Shown here one piece after another: positions 1-7,906 of a stretch of DNA of 64,000 bases. The first letter of the stretch is position 1. Each line of letters opens with the position of its first letter. Both the position numbers and the translations under genes were made by a program. This stretch comes from Cyanobacteria bacterium FACHB-471 (GTDB lineage Bacteria > Cyanobacteriota > Cyanobacteriia > Elainellales > Elainellaceae). Under the pieces are notes generated by a model that was given only the letters and a program-made list of their open reading frames with translations, had not been told where the DNA came from and did not search any database. The stretch lies in contig JACJOC010000017.1 in the NCBI GenBank assembly GCA_014695345.1, positions 186,001 to 250,000 on the forward strand, in the 5' to 3' direction.

Positions 1-325
1 CTCTGTAGATGACTTTGGCACAGGCTATTCTTCCCTAAGTTATCTACAAAGATTTCCCTTTAATACTCTAAAAATCGATCGCACTTTTGTTAAAAGCATT
101 AGCCAGGATGCCAAAAACGGTGCAATTACAACTGCAATCATTCAAATGGCACACCAACTTCAGCTACAGGTAATTGCAGAAGGCGTAGAAACCCCCGCAG
201 AACTAGCATTTCTCAGCCAACATGATTGCGATCTAGCGCAAGGCTATTTGTTTAGTCCACCAGTGTCAGCAGAAGCATTCACCGAACTACTGCACCGTCA
301 AGCTCTAAGTTCCCAAAGGCAGTAA
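1..325 (+). CDS. EAL-domain protein, C-terminal fragment (cut by window edge)
   Basis: The reading frame is open from the first base of the window and ends with TAA at 323-325. The translation contains DDFGTGYSSL, then LKIDRTFVK, then VIAEGVET and a QGYLFSPP tail, in the order seen in EAL c-di-GMP phosphodiesterase domains. The DDFGTG aspartates bind metal and the glutamate of AEGVE is part of the conserved loop. These residues are intact, so the domain could be catalytically active, hydrolysing cyclic di-GMP to pGpG. EAL domains in cyanobacteria usually sit at the end of GGDEF-EAL or PAS/GAF-GGDEF-EAL proteins. The upstream domains lie outside the window, so the sensory input is unknown. Confidence 0.93.
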   Translation, partial: SVDDFGTGYSSLSYLQRFPFNTLKIDRTFVKSISQDAKNGAITTAIIQMAHQLQLQVIAEGVETPAELAFLSQHDCDLAQGYLFSPPVSAEAFTELLHRQALSSQRQ

Positions 326-336
326 CCCCAAACGAA

Positions 337-1212
337 TTAGCCGTTGACTACGGTACCACCGTTAGGATGAATCACCTGTCCAGTAATATAGGATGAGTCA
401 TCTGACGCTAGAAACACGTAACTTGGAGCAACTTCTTCTGGCTGTCCGGCTCGCTTCATCGGCACCTGCTGCCCAAAGCTTTCTACTTTATCTTCAGGGA
501 AAGTCGCAGGGATCAGAGGTGTCCAGATCGGACCAGGAGCAACTGCATTCACTCGGATTTTTTTCTCGACTAATGCTTGAGACAAAGAGCGAGTAAACGC
601 AACAATGGCACCTTTTGTAGAAGAATAGTCCAGCAGTTCAGGGCTTCCCTTGTATGCGGTTACAGAAGTTGTGTTAACGATCGCACTGCCTTCTTTTAGG
701 TGAGGTAGAGCAGCTTTGGTGAGATAAAACATTGAGAAGATGTTAGTTCGAAAAGTTCGCTCTAGTTGCTCTGCACTAATCTTTTCAATGCTATCTTGTG
801 GATGCTGTTCGGCAGCGTTGTTGATCAGGATATCGATTTGTCCAAATTCGTCGACAGTTTGCTGAATTAACTGCTGACAAAACTGCTCGTCTCCAATGTC
901 GCCCGCCATTGAGACACACTGAGCACCTTCCTGCTCAACTTGCTGTTTTGTTTTCTCAGCATCCTCGTGTTCATTTAGGTAGGCAATCGCGACTTTTGCT
1001 CCTTCTTTAGCAAAAGCAAGTGCAACAGCACGCCCAATCCCGCTATCACCACCCGTAATCAAAGCAACTTTATCTTTGAGTTTATTGCTGCCTTGATAGC
1101 TCGAATCTTGAGCTTGAGGTTTAGGATTCATTGCCTCCTCGCTTCCAGGTTGCTGCTCCTGATGCTGAGGGGGTTGCTGTGCTTTTTCCTTGGTTTTCTG
1201 CTTCTGAGGCAT
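337..1212 (-). CDS. SDR-family oxidoreductase (general-stress/glucose dehydrogenase-like)
   Basis: A 291-residue short-chain dehydrogenase/reductase. The first ~45 residues are hydrophilic and Gln/Pro-rich. The cofactor motif TGGDSGIG is at 53-60, NNAA at 131-134, and the catalytic Ser183, Tyr196 and Lys200 (YSSTKG) are all present. The N-terminal polar extension and the GGDSGIG variant match the YdaD/YhxC/YghA-type stress SDRs rather than FabG. Substrate is not deducible; an NAD(P)-dependent alcohol or sugar oxidation or reduction is likely. The gene faces left, with its stop only 11 bases from the stop of the EAL gene (convergent). The next left-pointing gene upstream is a small hydrophilic protein behind a long hairpin. 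Confidence 0.93.
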   Translation of the reverse strand: MPQKQKTKEKAQQPPQHQEQQPGSEEAMNPKPQAQDSSYQGSNKLKDKVALITGGDSGIGRAVALAFAKEGAKVAIAYLNEHEDAEKTKQQVEQEGAQCVSMAGDIGDEQFCQQLIQQTVDEFGQIDILINNAAEQHPQDSIEKISAEQLERTFRTNIFSMFYLTKAALPHLKEGSAIVNTTSVTAYKGSPELLDYSSTKGAIVAFTRSLSQALVEKKIRVNAVAPGPIWTPLIPATFPEDKVESFGQQVPMKRAGQPEEVAPSYVFLASDDSSYITGQVIHPNGGTVVNG

Positions 1213-1281
1213 TGTTTTATATCCTAACTATTGGGAACTAAACTGCAATTTATTCAAACATTCACTTTGGCATGCACACCA

Positions 1282-1330
1282 ACTAAGAGTTTCAGTAGTG
1301 CAAATTAAACTCACTACTGAAACTCTTAGT
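1282..1330 (-). terminator. Long perfect hairpin between two left-pointing genes
   Basis: Two perfectly complementary 19-base arms (1282-1300 and 1312-1330) enclose an 11-base loop. It lies just past the stop of the gene at 1354-1704 and before the SDR gene. No long T-run follows on the minus strand, so termination or 3'-end protection is likely but not proven. Confidence 0.65.
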
Positions 1331-1353
1331 AATTCAGGACTACTTGTCTTTAC

Positions 1354-1704
1354 TTACCACCAGACACGGTTGCCATCTTCATCGACACGAGCTTGGCGAA
1401 TGACATCTGAAATCTCTTCTGCATCTTTTACATGATGTAGAGCTTTCTTTTCGCCATCCGGTTCATCTACGATGAAATAAGTTGGAACGGTGATGTGATC
1501 ACCTGTAATATCTGCAGTATCTACAGCGACCTGTTGTGCTTTTTCTTCAATGGTTTGAGGTTCATCGGAAATGCGATCGCCAGGGTTAGCTGTCAGGTGC
1601 TTTCCACCCTTACGCATCTCTTCCTTAATCGCTTTTTTCTGCTCTGGTTTAACGTCTTCTGGTTGGGTGGGTTGTTTAATTTGATCGTTGTTTTGCTTAT
1701 CCAT
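1354..1704 (-). CDS. Small hydrophilic protein of unknown function
   Basis: A 116-residue, highly charged protein with no membrane segment or signal peptide. The first half is rich in Gln, Pro, Glu and Lys (probably disordered). The second half (about 60-116) is more ordered-looking, with TVPTYFIVDEPDGEKKALHHV and a C-terminal NRVWW. I do not recognise a named family. The gene lies between a stress-type SDR and a sensor kinase, all facing left, which suggests but does not prove a stress-related role. Codon use and the lack of alternative overlapping genes support it being real. The long hairpin at 1282-1330 follows its stop. Confidence 0.75.
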   Translation of the reverse strand: MDKQNNDQIKQPTQPEDVKPEQKKAIKEEMRKGGKHLTANPGDRISDEPQTIEEKAQQVAVDTADITGDHITVPTYFIVDEPDGEKKALHHVKDAEEISDVIRQARVDEDGNRVWW

Positions 1705-1823
1705 AACAGAAGCTTTAATGAGTTGATATGGTTGTCTTTTCTGTCATAATGCTAGGAAAACAGAGACAATCATACCTCCTTCAAATGGAGTAGCTTAAAC
1801 TGTTTCAGCCCCTTGACTAGTAT

Positions 1824-2933
1824 TCAAGAAGTGGGAAATTGAACCGTAAACTGAGCCCATCCTGCTTCACTCGTGACCTCGATGTTGCCGTCGAGTCGTT
1901 CAACAATTTTTTTAACTAACGTTAACCCTAAACCACTGCCGCCTTGTTGCCAGCGATCGGCATTTGGCACTCGGTAAAACTTGTCAAACAGACGTGGCAG
2001 CGCAATATCAGGAATATCAGCTTCGTTGCTGATGACTAGCATAATTAAACTAGAGTTGAGCGTCGCTGAAGCTTGTGGCGCACGATAAACTTCTAGAGCA
2101 ATTTTTCCAGAAGGAGCCGTGTACTTGCAGGCGTTGTTGAGTAATTCAGCTAACATACGCTTTAAGTTGGCAGAATCTACTGTGACCGTAGGCAAGTAAG
2201 GCGGCACATTAATTTGCAGCGTCTGCTGACGAGCCTGAGTACGAACTTGAAAAGGTTCTGCAACGGCTGGAACCCAGTCTTGCAATTTTATTGTTTCAAC
2301 GTTAGCAGGGTGCGAATCAGTTTCCAAGCGCTGCAAATCCAATAAGTCATCAATTAGTTCCAGTTCACGGTTAGACTCTGCTTGCAAAACTTCCAGATAG
2401 CGCTGTAGCCGCTCCTTAGTGGGAGCTTTCTTCAGCATTTGAATTGCCATCAGAATGTTGGTGGCTGGGTTACGTAACTCGTGGGATGCAGTATTGAGGA
2501 AGTCGTCTTTCTCTAAATTACTTTGGTTCAACGTTGCAATCTTTTGCTGTAGTTGCACGATTAAATTTTGTTTAGTAAGCCGAGTGGCGATCGCATCTAA
2601 TAAGTCAGTTCGCTTAAAGGGCTTAACAATGTAATCATCGGCTCCTAACTTCATCCCCTGCCGGAAATCTTCAACCGTGTTCCTAGCGGTTAGAAAAATA
2701 AAAGGAATTAAAGCTGTAGCCGGTTCTTGACGAAGCTGGGATAGGACGCCATGCCCATCCAACTCAGGCATCATTACGTCACAAACGATTAAGTCGGGTA
2801 GTAGCTCCTTTGCCATCTGAACACCAGCCAACCCATTTTCAGCACTGGTAATCTGGAAGCCCTCAAGTTCGAGCAGTTCAGAAATTTCCTCCCTAAGTGA
2901 TACTTCATCTTCGATTACAAGAATTGTAGTCAT
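1824..2933 (-). CDS. Response-regulator receiver fused to histidine kinase
   Basis: A 369-residue two-component protein with the receiver at the N-terminus. The receiver (about 3-118) has the acidic pair at E9/D10, phospho-acceptor D52 in CDVMMPE and the conserved lysine in VKPF. A short coiled segment leads to a HisKA domain with phospho-accepting H151 (ASHELRNP), then an HATPase_c domain with an N-box (LLNNACKYT) and a GSGLGLTLVKK G-box near the C-terminus. There is no membrane segment, so it is cytosolic and probably signals within a phosphorelay rather than sensing outside stimuli. No output partner is adjacent. The catalytic residues look intact. Confidence 0.94.
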   Translation of the reverse strand: MTTILVIEDEVSLREEISELLELEGFQITSAENGLAGVQMAKELLPDLIVCDVMMPELDGHGVLSQLRQEPATALIPFIFLTARNTVEDFRQGMKLGADDYIVKPFKRTDLLDAIATRLTKQNLIVQLQQKIATLNQSNLEKDDFLNTASHELRNPATNILMAIQMLKKAPTKERLQRYLEVLQAESNRELELIDDLLDLQRLETDSHPANVETIKLQDWVPAVAEPFQVRTQARQQTLQINVPPYLPTVTVDSANLKRMLAELLNNACKYTAPSGKIALEVYRAPQASATLNSSLIMLVISNEADIPDIALPRLFDKFYRVPNADRWQQGGSGLGLTLVKKIVERLDGNIEVTSEAGWAQFTVQFPTS

Positions 2934-3041
2934 CGCCCGTGTCTAATTTTCCTAAAGAAATGACCCCTGATCATAGAGTTCCCTACTCCAATCAACTTAA
3001 AACGCTAGGACAAACGGGACCCACCAGATGAACAGACCTCT

Positions 3042-3091
3042 TAAACATAAAGAGCCTCCATACCTGAAGGTATGGAGGCTCTTTATGTTTA
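3042..3091 (-). terminator. 24-bp-arm perfect hairpin downstream of RTX gene
   Basis: Arms 3042-3065 and 3068-3091 are perfectly complementary with a 2-base loop, giving a near-continuous palindrome. It is the second of two hairpins between the RTX-repeat gene and the kinase gene. The arm ends CTTTATGTTTA rather than in a clean U-tract, so it could be a back-up terminator or an RNA 3'-end stabiliser. Confidence 0.6.
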
Positions 3092-3145
3092 CTTACTCAG
3101 CCCAATCTAGTCGTATATGACTGTTATACCAATTTCAAAAATTAG

Positions 3146-3181
3146 GGCTACAGATGGAAGGGTACCTTTCCATCTGTAGCC
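3146..3181 (-). terminator. Bidirectional rho-independent-type terminator after RTX gene
   Basis: The arms pair almost continuously from 3146 to 3181 around a 2-base loop (outer stem 3146-3159 with 3168-3181, inner G-C pairs 3161/3166 and 3162/3165). A T-rich run flanks both sides: TCTTTTTAG on plus, and TAATTTTTG when read on minus. It sits 24 bases past the stop of the RTX-repeat gene. Confidence 0.78.
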
Positions 3182-3204
3182 TCTTTTTAGAGAAACATTA
3201 TTAC

Positions 3205-5085
3205 TTATACGATTGAGCTAACCACAAAACTAGCGTTAGTAAGAGTTGGTACAGTTCCAAGTGCTTTATCCAGGGTGGCAACTAGCCCACCATTCTCGCC
3301 AAGACCATTCACAGCTCCTAGTGCATTCGTACCATTCGCATCATAGAACAGCTTGCCGCTCTCAGTGCTATAGATGAGGCGAGTTGCTCCAACCAACAAA
3401 TTAGATAAAAGACCAGAAGCACCTTGCAACGCTGATGCATCACTATCAACTACTACTAACCGATCTGCACTTAAGACTGAACCAACTACTTGATCAACCA
3501 ACCCAAAGGCAGTTTGCCCCAGAGCAATAATGTCTTCTCCTGCATTGAAATCGGTGATGATATCTTTGCTTGTATCCAAGAGCGCAAAGGTGTCAATTCC
3601 AGCGCCACCCGTAAGCGTATCAATGCCTAAGCCACCAATTAACTTGTCAGCGCCAGCACCGCCAACAAGAGAGTCAGCACCAGCACCGCCAGACAAGATA
3701 TTGTTAGCGGCATTGCCGATAAGCGTATTCGCTAAATCATTTCCTGCACCATTGACTGCTCCAGTAAGCAACTCCAGGTTTTCTACCTGCTGAGTCAGGG
3801 TGTAGTCAGTGAGAGTAGAGCGAACTACGTCAATACCTTCATTCACTAACTCCACTACAAGGTCTCCAGCATTATCGATTAAATAGGTATCGCTGCCGAG
3901 TCCACCAATTAGTTTATCTGCTCCTGCTGCACCATCTAGAACGTTGTCAGCAGTGCTTCCAGTAATGGTGTTTACTAAGTCATTACCTGTACCTTTGATA
4001 GCATTACCAACTAGAAGCAGGTTTTCTACCTGAGCGGTGAGCGTGTAATCAGCGAGGCTAGACTTAACCAGATCAACCCCTTCTCCTACGGCTTCAACGA
4101 CTAAATCTCCTGCATCACTGACGATATAGAGGTCGTTACCAAGTCCACCAATCAGTTTATCTGCTCCTGCTGCACCGTCCAAAACGTTGTTGCCAACGTT
4201 GCCGATGATAGTGTTGGCTGAGTCGTTTCCGATGCCGTTAGAGTTTTTGGTGCCCGTAAATTCCAGATACTCGATGTTATCAGCTAATTTGTAATCAGCT
4301 AAAGCTGTTCTAACCCGATCAATACCACCATTGGCAAGTTCAATTGTGGCATCTGCGACGTTGTCAACCAGGTAAGTGTCATCGCCCATTCCACCCGTCA
4401 AAGTATCTGCACCTGCATCACCATTCAACACGTTATGACCGCTGTTGCCGGTGATGGTGTTGGCGAGGCTGTTTCCTCTCCCGTCTAGGTTTTGAGTGCC
4501 TATCAAAACTAGATTTTCTACATGATTGCCCAAACTATAGCTGATCGAGGAGCGAACGTTATCAATCCCTTGATTGCCTCCCTCTACGACTTTGTCTTTG
4601 AGGTTATCGACGACGTAAGTATCGTTGCCTACTCCTCCAATCATCACATCTTGACCTACTCCGCCATCAAGAACGTCATTACCAGCACCACCTCTTAAAC
4701 GATCCTTTCCTGCTAAACCGCTGAGCAGGTTATTGCCTGCATTACCAGTGAGATGGTTATTCAGTGAATTGCCTATTCCTTTGATTGCCTTGTTGCCTTT
4801 TAGAGCGAGATGTTCAACGTGCTTACCCAGCCTGTAACTGGCAGATGACTGAACTATGTCAGTTCCTTGATTTGCCAACTCAATGGAGCGATCGCCACTA
4901 TTATCCACGACATAAGTGTCGTTGCCCAAGCCACCGAAGAGAGCATCTTTACCCGTGCCACCATCAAGGACATCATTTCCCTTTTGCCCCATTAAGCGAT
5001 CATTACCGCTGAATCCGCGAAGGTTGTCTTTGCCTTCAGTGCCTTTGAGAGAGTTCTTCTTAGAGTTACCTTTGATGCGAGCCAT
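3205..5085 (-). CDS. RTX-type calcium-binding repeat protein
   Basis: A 626-residue protein made almost wholly of hemolysin-type nonapeptide repeats (GGxGxDxLx), grouped in blocks such as GGAGNDVLDGG and GGLGNDTYVVD. Between the blocks are spacers of about 60-70 residues (NVLDGAAGADKLIGG, then YxVDNAGDLVVE, then a hydrophobic VENLxLxG stretch). There is no Sec signal peptide. Proteins of this kind leave the cell by type I secretion using a C-terminal signal and bind Ca2+ to fold outside. The last ~120 residues lack repeats and have the LFYDANGTNALG pattern common at the end of cyanobacterial RTX proteins. No enzymatic domain is visible, so a structural or surface role is more likely than a toxin. 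No ABC/HlyD genes are adjacent. Confidence 0.92.
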   Translation of the reverse strand: MARIKGNSKKNSLKGTEGKDNLRGFSGNDRLMGQKGNDVLDGGTGKDALFGGLGNDTYVVDNSGDRSIELANQGTDIVQSSASYRLGKHVEHLALKGNKAIKGIGNSLNNHLTGNAGNNLLSGLAGKDRLRGGAGNDVLDGGVGQDVMIGGVGNDTYVVDNLKDKVVEGGNQGIDNVRSSISYSLGNHVENLVLIGTQNLDGRGNSLANTITGNSGHNVLNGDAGADTLTGGMGDDTYLVDNVADATIELANGGIDRVRTALADYKLADNIEYLEFTGTKNSNGIGNDSANTIIGNVGNNVLDGAAGADKLIGGLGNDLYIVSDAGDLVVEAVGEGVDLVKSSLADYTLTAQVENLLLVGNAIKGTGNDLVNTITGSTADNVLDGAAGADKLIGGLGSDTYLIDNAGDLVVELVNEGIDVVRSTLTDYTLTQQVENLELLTGAVNGAGNDLANTLIGNAANNILSGGAGADSLVGGAGADKLIGGLGIDTLTGGAGIDTFALLDTSKDIITDFNAGEDIIALGQTAFGLVDQVVGSVLSADRLVVVDSDASALQGASGLLSNLLVGATRLIYSTESGKLFYDANGTNALGAVNGLGENGGLVATLDKALGTVPTLTNASFVVSSIV

Positions 5086-5421
5086 AGGAATTAACCAGGA
5101 ATTAGAAACTTCGTATTTAAGGTAATAAAGTCACCCCCCTCCTAATAACCAGAAAAATACTTGAGTTTCTGTTTGCTCTTCTGGATTAAGAAGCTTTACT
5201 TACGCAATTAGAGTATAAATTTATACTAGTCTAGGTGCGCACTGAGATTTTGCTTAGGGAGTAACAGGAAATTCCGCAATACTCAAAGATTTCAGCCAAG
5301 CGATGGAGTGATGAACTGAAACACAAAAGCTATTCTGAACAGTGCTTTATATTTCTTGACGTTCTTGAAAGGCAGTTTTTGGGTGCCTTTTGAGCGTGCT
5401 TTCGGCTTTAAGGATGAAGTG
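5086..5421. other. Divergent intergenic region
   Basis: About 335 bases lie between the left-pointing RTX gene and the right-pointing DUF3891 gene, and must hold both promoters. A GA-poor, T/A-rich stretch is near 5195-5235. An open frame extends the DUF3891 gene back to 5356 but is not used as the start here (see that gene). No RNA gene or repeat was recognised. Confidence 0.5.
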
Positions 5422-6150
5422 ATGATTGTGAATTTGGAGCAGGACGGATGGCAAGTGATTTATCACCGTGCCCATGCATTGCTGGCAGCACAGCTAGCAG
5501 GGCAGTGGCGACGAAAAGATGCACCTCCTCGTCTGTATGAAACTGTGGCAGCAATTTCTCACCACGATGACTTGGAGCGTGAATGGGAGGGAAATGAACT
5601 AACTAGAGCAGGCACACCGTTGGACTTTACCCTTGAGCAGGGAATTTCGGTTGAGCAGTTGTCTGAGCAGATCGAAAGTTCGCGCTATCGAGGGCGGTGG
5701 GTTACTCTGATGACTTCTATGCACATCAGCCGCCTGACAGAGCCGAGCCGTGGAACATCAAAAGAACTAGACAAGTTCTTAGATGAACAACTTGAGCTTC
5801 AGCAGCAGTATCAAAAGGAGTTGGAAATTCCTAAAGAGGATGTGGATGCGGCTTATGCCTTTATGCAGTGGTGCGATCGCCTCTCGCTCATCCTCTGCCA
5901 GCAAAAGCTTCCTGAAGATGAGCGAGCATTGGAAGTGAGTAAAGGTCCAGATGGAAAGCGGTATGACGTGATTCAGTTTCGTGATAACCGCGTCACGATT
6001 AGACCTTGGCCCTTTGAGGATGAGGAGTTTACTGTGAACGTAGAAACCTGTAAGTTGTCACAGGTGAAGTTTGACAGTAACACAGAGTTGAGGGAGGCAC
6101 TTCAACAGGCACCGATTGAGGCATTGGAGTGGACGTTCGAGAAGCGCTAG
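5422..6150 (+). CDS. DUF3891 family protein
   Basis: A 242-residue soluble protein with the family pattern: an opening MIVNLEQDGWQVIYHRAHA, then SHHDDLEREWEG near residue 50, and a C-terminal half ending in the WPFEDEEF region. The His/Asp-rich motifs (HRAHALL, SHHDD) suggest an HD-like metal site, but no reaction is established for the family. I chose the ATG at 5422 because the family starts at this MIVN and AAGGAT lies 7 bases ahead. An upstream in-frame start at 5356 would add 22 residues with no family match. It stands alone between a divergent RTX gene and a small lipoprotein. Confidence 0.88.
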   Translation: MIVNLEQDGWQVIYHRAHALLAAQLAGQWRRKDAPPRLYETVAAISHHDDLEREWEGNELTRAGTPLDFTLEQGISVEQLSEQIESSRYRGRWVTLMTSMHISRLTEPSRGTSKELDKFLDEQLELQQQYQKELEIPKEDVDAAYAFMQWCDRLSLILCQQKLPEDERALEVSKGPDGKRYDVIQFRDNRVTIRPWPFEDEEFTVNVETCKLSQVKFDSNTELREALQQAPIEALEWTFEKR

Positions 6151-6272
6151 CTCGCTTGTTTCCATACAATCAGGAAACTAAACTCACGATAGATGAAGGG
6201 GGCACGGGTTTGCCTCCAAAATTGCTCATGTAACTGCAACGTTTCATTCTAGCTAGCATGTAGAGACCAATT

Positions 6273-6491
6273 ATGATTAACACTTTTACCCGCAGTCCCT
6301 TTAAAGCCCTGATGGGTTGGGTTGTGGCTGCCTTTCTAGTGGTTGTTGCTGTGGGTTGCGCGCCTAATGCACCTGAAGCTGAAGAGGGTGGTGGACTAGG
6401 TGAGGAAATTGAGGAAGAAGCTGAGGAGGGAGAAGTTGAAGAGGGAGAAGCTGAAGAGGGGGAAACTGGGGAAGGAGGAGAAGGGGATTAG
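6273..6491 (+). CDS. Small acidic lipoprotein
   Basis: A 72-residue protein. Residues 1-28 form a signal peptide with a basic start, a hydrophobic core (VVAAFLVVVAV) and a lipobox ending at Cys29 (AVGC), so the mature form should be lipid-anchored. The mature part is almost pure Glu/Gly with short tandem units of the form EEGE(V/A/T), probably disordered and strongly negative. No family was recognised. The repetitive codons (GAG/GAA runs) suggest growth by slippage. It lies ahead of the TIGR02587/02588 membrane pair and could be an envelope companion to them, though a 93-base gap separates them. Confidence 0.72.
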   Translation: MINTFTRSPFKALMGWVVAAFLVVVAVGCAPNAPEAEEGGGLGEEIEEEAEEGEVEEGEAEEGETGEGGEGD

Positions 6492-6584
6492 TAGAAACTG
6501 AACAGGGCGATCGCTTCTCTATTACTAAGTATCAAATGGTTTTCCTATCTATGACACAATAGGAAAACCAGTTAAGAAAGGGTT

Positions 6585-7445
6585 ATGGATACAGCAAAAA
6601 AACACCGCAAAAATGTCTGGCTCAACGAGCTTGACGACATTATCCGTGGCGCTTGCGGTGGTTTTCTGTTTGGTATTCCACTGCTCTACACAATGGAAGT
6701 TTGGTGGATTGGCTCGGTTGTTGAGCCACCCCTGATGCTACTGGCGATCGCAATTACCTACATCGTTATATTTCTACTTAATCGCACTGCAGGATTTCGT
6801 AAGATTGAGAAAATTCGGGCGATCGATGCAGCTAGAAACAGTGTTGAAGCCATTTCTATTGGCATCGTTTGTGCAACGGTAATGCTGACTTTACTCCGTG
6901 AAATCAATTCTGATGTCTCTCTAGATGAAATGTTAGGCAAAGTGCTATTCGAGAGTTTGCCATTTACACTAGGGGTGGCGCTAGCAAATCAATTTCTAAG
7001 GGGAGATCGAGGTGGTAATGAGGGGCAACGCTCCTACAAAAGCGAAATCAACGCCACCTTTAGCGACATTGGGGCAACCTTAATCGGTGCTGCTGTGATT
7101 GCTTTAAATATTGCTCCCACTGATGAAGTTGTAATGTTAGCCAGTGCCGTCTCAGGAGGAAGGCTGCTTGCTATTATCGCGGCTTCGTTGATCATTTCTT
7201 ATGGCATTGTGTTTCAGTCGGGTTTTGCTGATCAGCAAAAACGGATGCAGCAACAGGGTATCTTCCAGCGCCCAATGAGTGAAACGCTTGCTTGCTATTT
7301 AGTTTCATTGGCAGCAGCAGCATTTATGCTGTGGTTCTTCCACCAACTGAGCTTTGGCGACCCCTGGACAATGTGGTTACAATACACGCTCATCCTAGGA
7401 TTGCCTGCAACAGTTGGGGGTGCAGCGGGAAGGTTGGCAGTATGA
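6585..7445 (+). CDS. TIGR02587-type integral membrane protein
   Basis: A 286-residue membrane protein with about 7 hydrophobic segments (roughly 24-45, 50-68, 88-108, 125-140, 165-182, 193-215, 233-252 and a final one near 265-283). The sequence and length fit the TIGR02587 family (DUF2391-like), which has no known activity. It ends in an ATGA overlap with the next gene, a TIGR02588-type protein. The two families are known neighbours, so the pair is probably co-translated and acts together in the membrane. The start ATG follows AAGAAAGGG with about 5 bases spacing. Confidence 0.87.
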   Translation: MDTAKKHRKNVWLNELDDIIRGACGGFLFGIPLLYTMEVWWIGSVVEPPLMLLAIAITYIVIFLLNRTAGFRKIEKIRAIDAARNSVEAISIGIVCATVMLTLLREINSDVSLDEMLGKVLFESLPFTLGVALANQFLRGDRGGNEGQRSYKSEINATFSDIGATLIGAAVIALNIAPTDEVVMLASAVSGGRLLAIIAASLIISYGIVFQSGFADQQKRMQQQGIFQRPMSETLACYLVSLAAAAFMLWFFHQLSFGDPWTMWLQYTLILGLPATVGGAAGRLAV

Positions 7446-7882
7446 CCCGAACCCCAGCCCATTCTCCTGACCAGCAACCCTCTGAAGCTTCGCCACAGAA
7501 ACGTCCGCGCTCGCTTGCAGAACAGACCACGTTTGGCATTGCTGGTTTGATTTTAGCCATGATTGTGGGACTCGTGCTGTATATCTGGTTTGATGAACAA
7601 AAGCAGCAACCTCCTGACATTACAGTTTCTAGTCAGGGTGCGGTGCGAGAAGCTTCGGGACAATTCTACGTGCCGTTTGAAATTGAGAATGTTGGCGGGG
7701 GAACAGCCGAATCAGTGCAAGTGATTGCTGAACTTCGCATTGATGGCGAAGTTGAAGAATCGGGTGAACAACAAATCGATTTTCTTTCTGGTGGTGAAAC
7801 GGAGGAAGGAGCCTTTGTCTTTAGCCGCAATCCTGAGGAGGGAGAGCTAGTGCTACGGGTGGCAAGCTATAAGCTCCCCTAA
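7442..7882 (+). CDS. TIGR02588-type membrane-anchored protein
   Basis: A 146-residue protein with a Pro/Ser-rich cytoplasmic start, one membrane segment (about 37-57, FGIAGLILAMIVGLVLYIW) and an outer beta-rich domain (about 65-146, containing FEIENVGGGTAESVQV). The outer part resembles an Ig-like or CARDB-like fold. The start is the ATG at 7442, overlapping the preceding stop (ATGA), which is the classic sign of translational coupling. A longer in-frame reading from 7292 would overlap the upstream gene by 150 bases and has no family support. It is the partner of the TIGR02587 protein; function unknown. Confidence 0.85.
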   Translation: MTRTPAHSPDQQPSEASPQKRPRSLAEQTTFGIAGLILAMIVGLVLYIWFDEQKQQPPDITVSSQGAVREASGQFYVPFEIENVGGGTAESVQVIAELRIDGEVEESGEQQIDFLSGGETEEGAFVFSRNPEEGELVLRVASYKLP

Positions 7883-7906
7883 AATGCATTAGGGGTAAGG
7901 AAGATG

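Noticed and set aside
3530-3793. Antisense readings across the RTX gene
   Set aside because: Pro/Ser-rich periodic sequences are mirror images of the Gly/Asp repeats.
3205-5085. Repeat array that could be mistaken for a CRISPR
   Set aside because: Repeats are in-frame protein repeats with drifting sequence, not identical direct repeats with unique spacers.
7292-7441. 5' extension of the TIGR02588 gene
   Set aside because: It overlaps the preceding gene by 150 bases; the ATGA junction at 7442 is the natural start.
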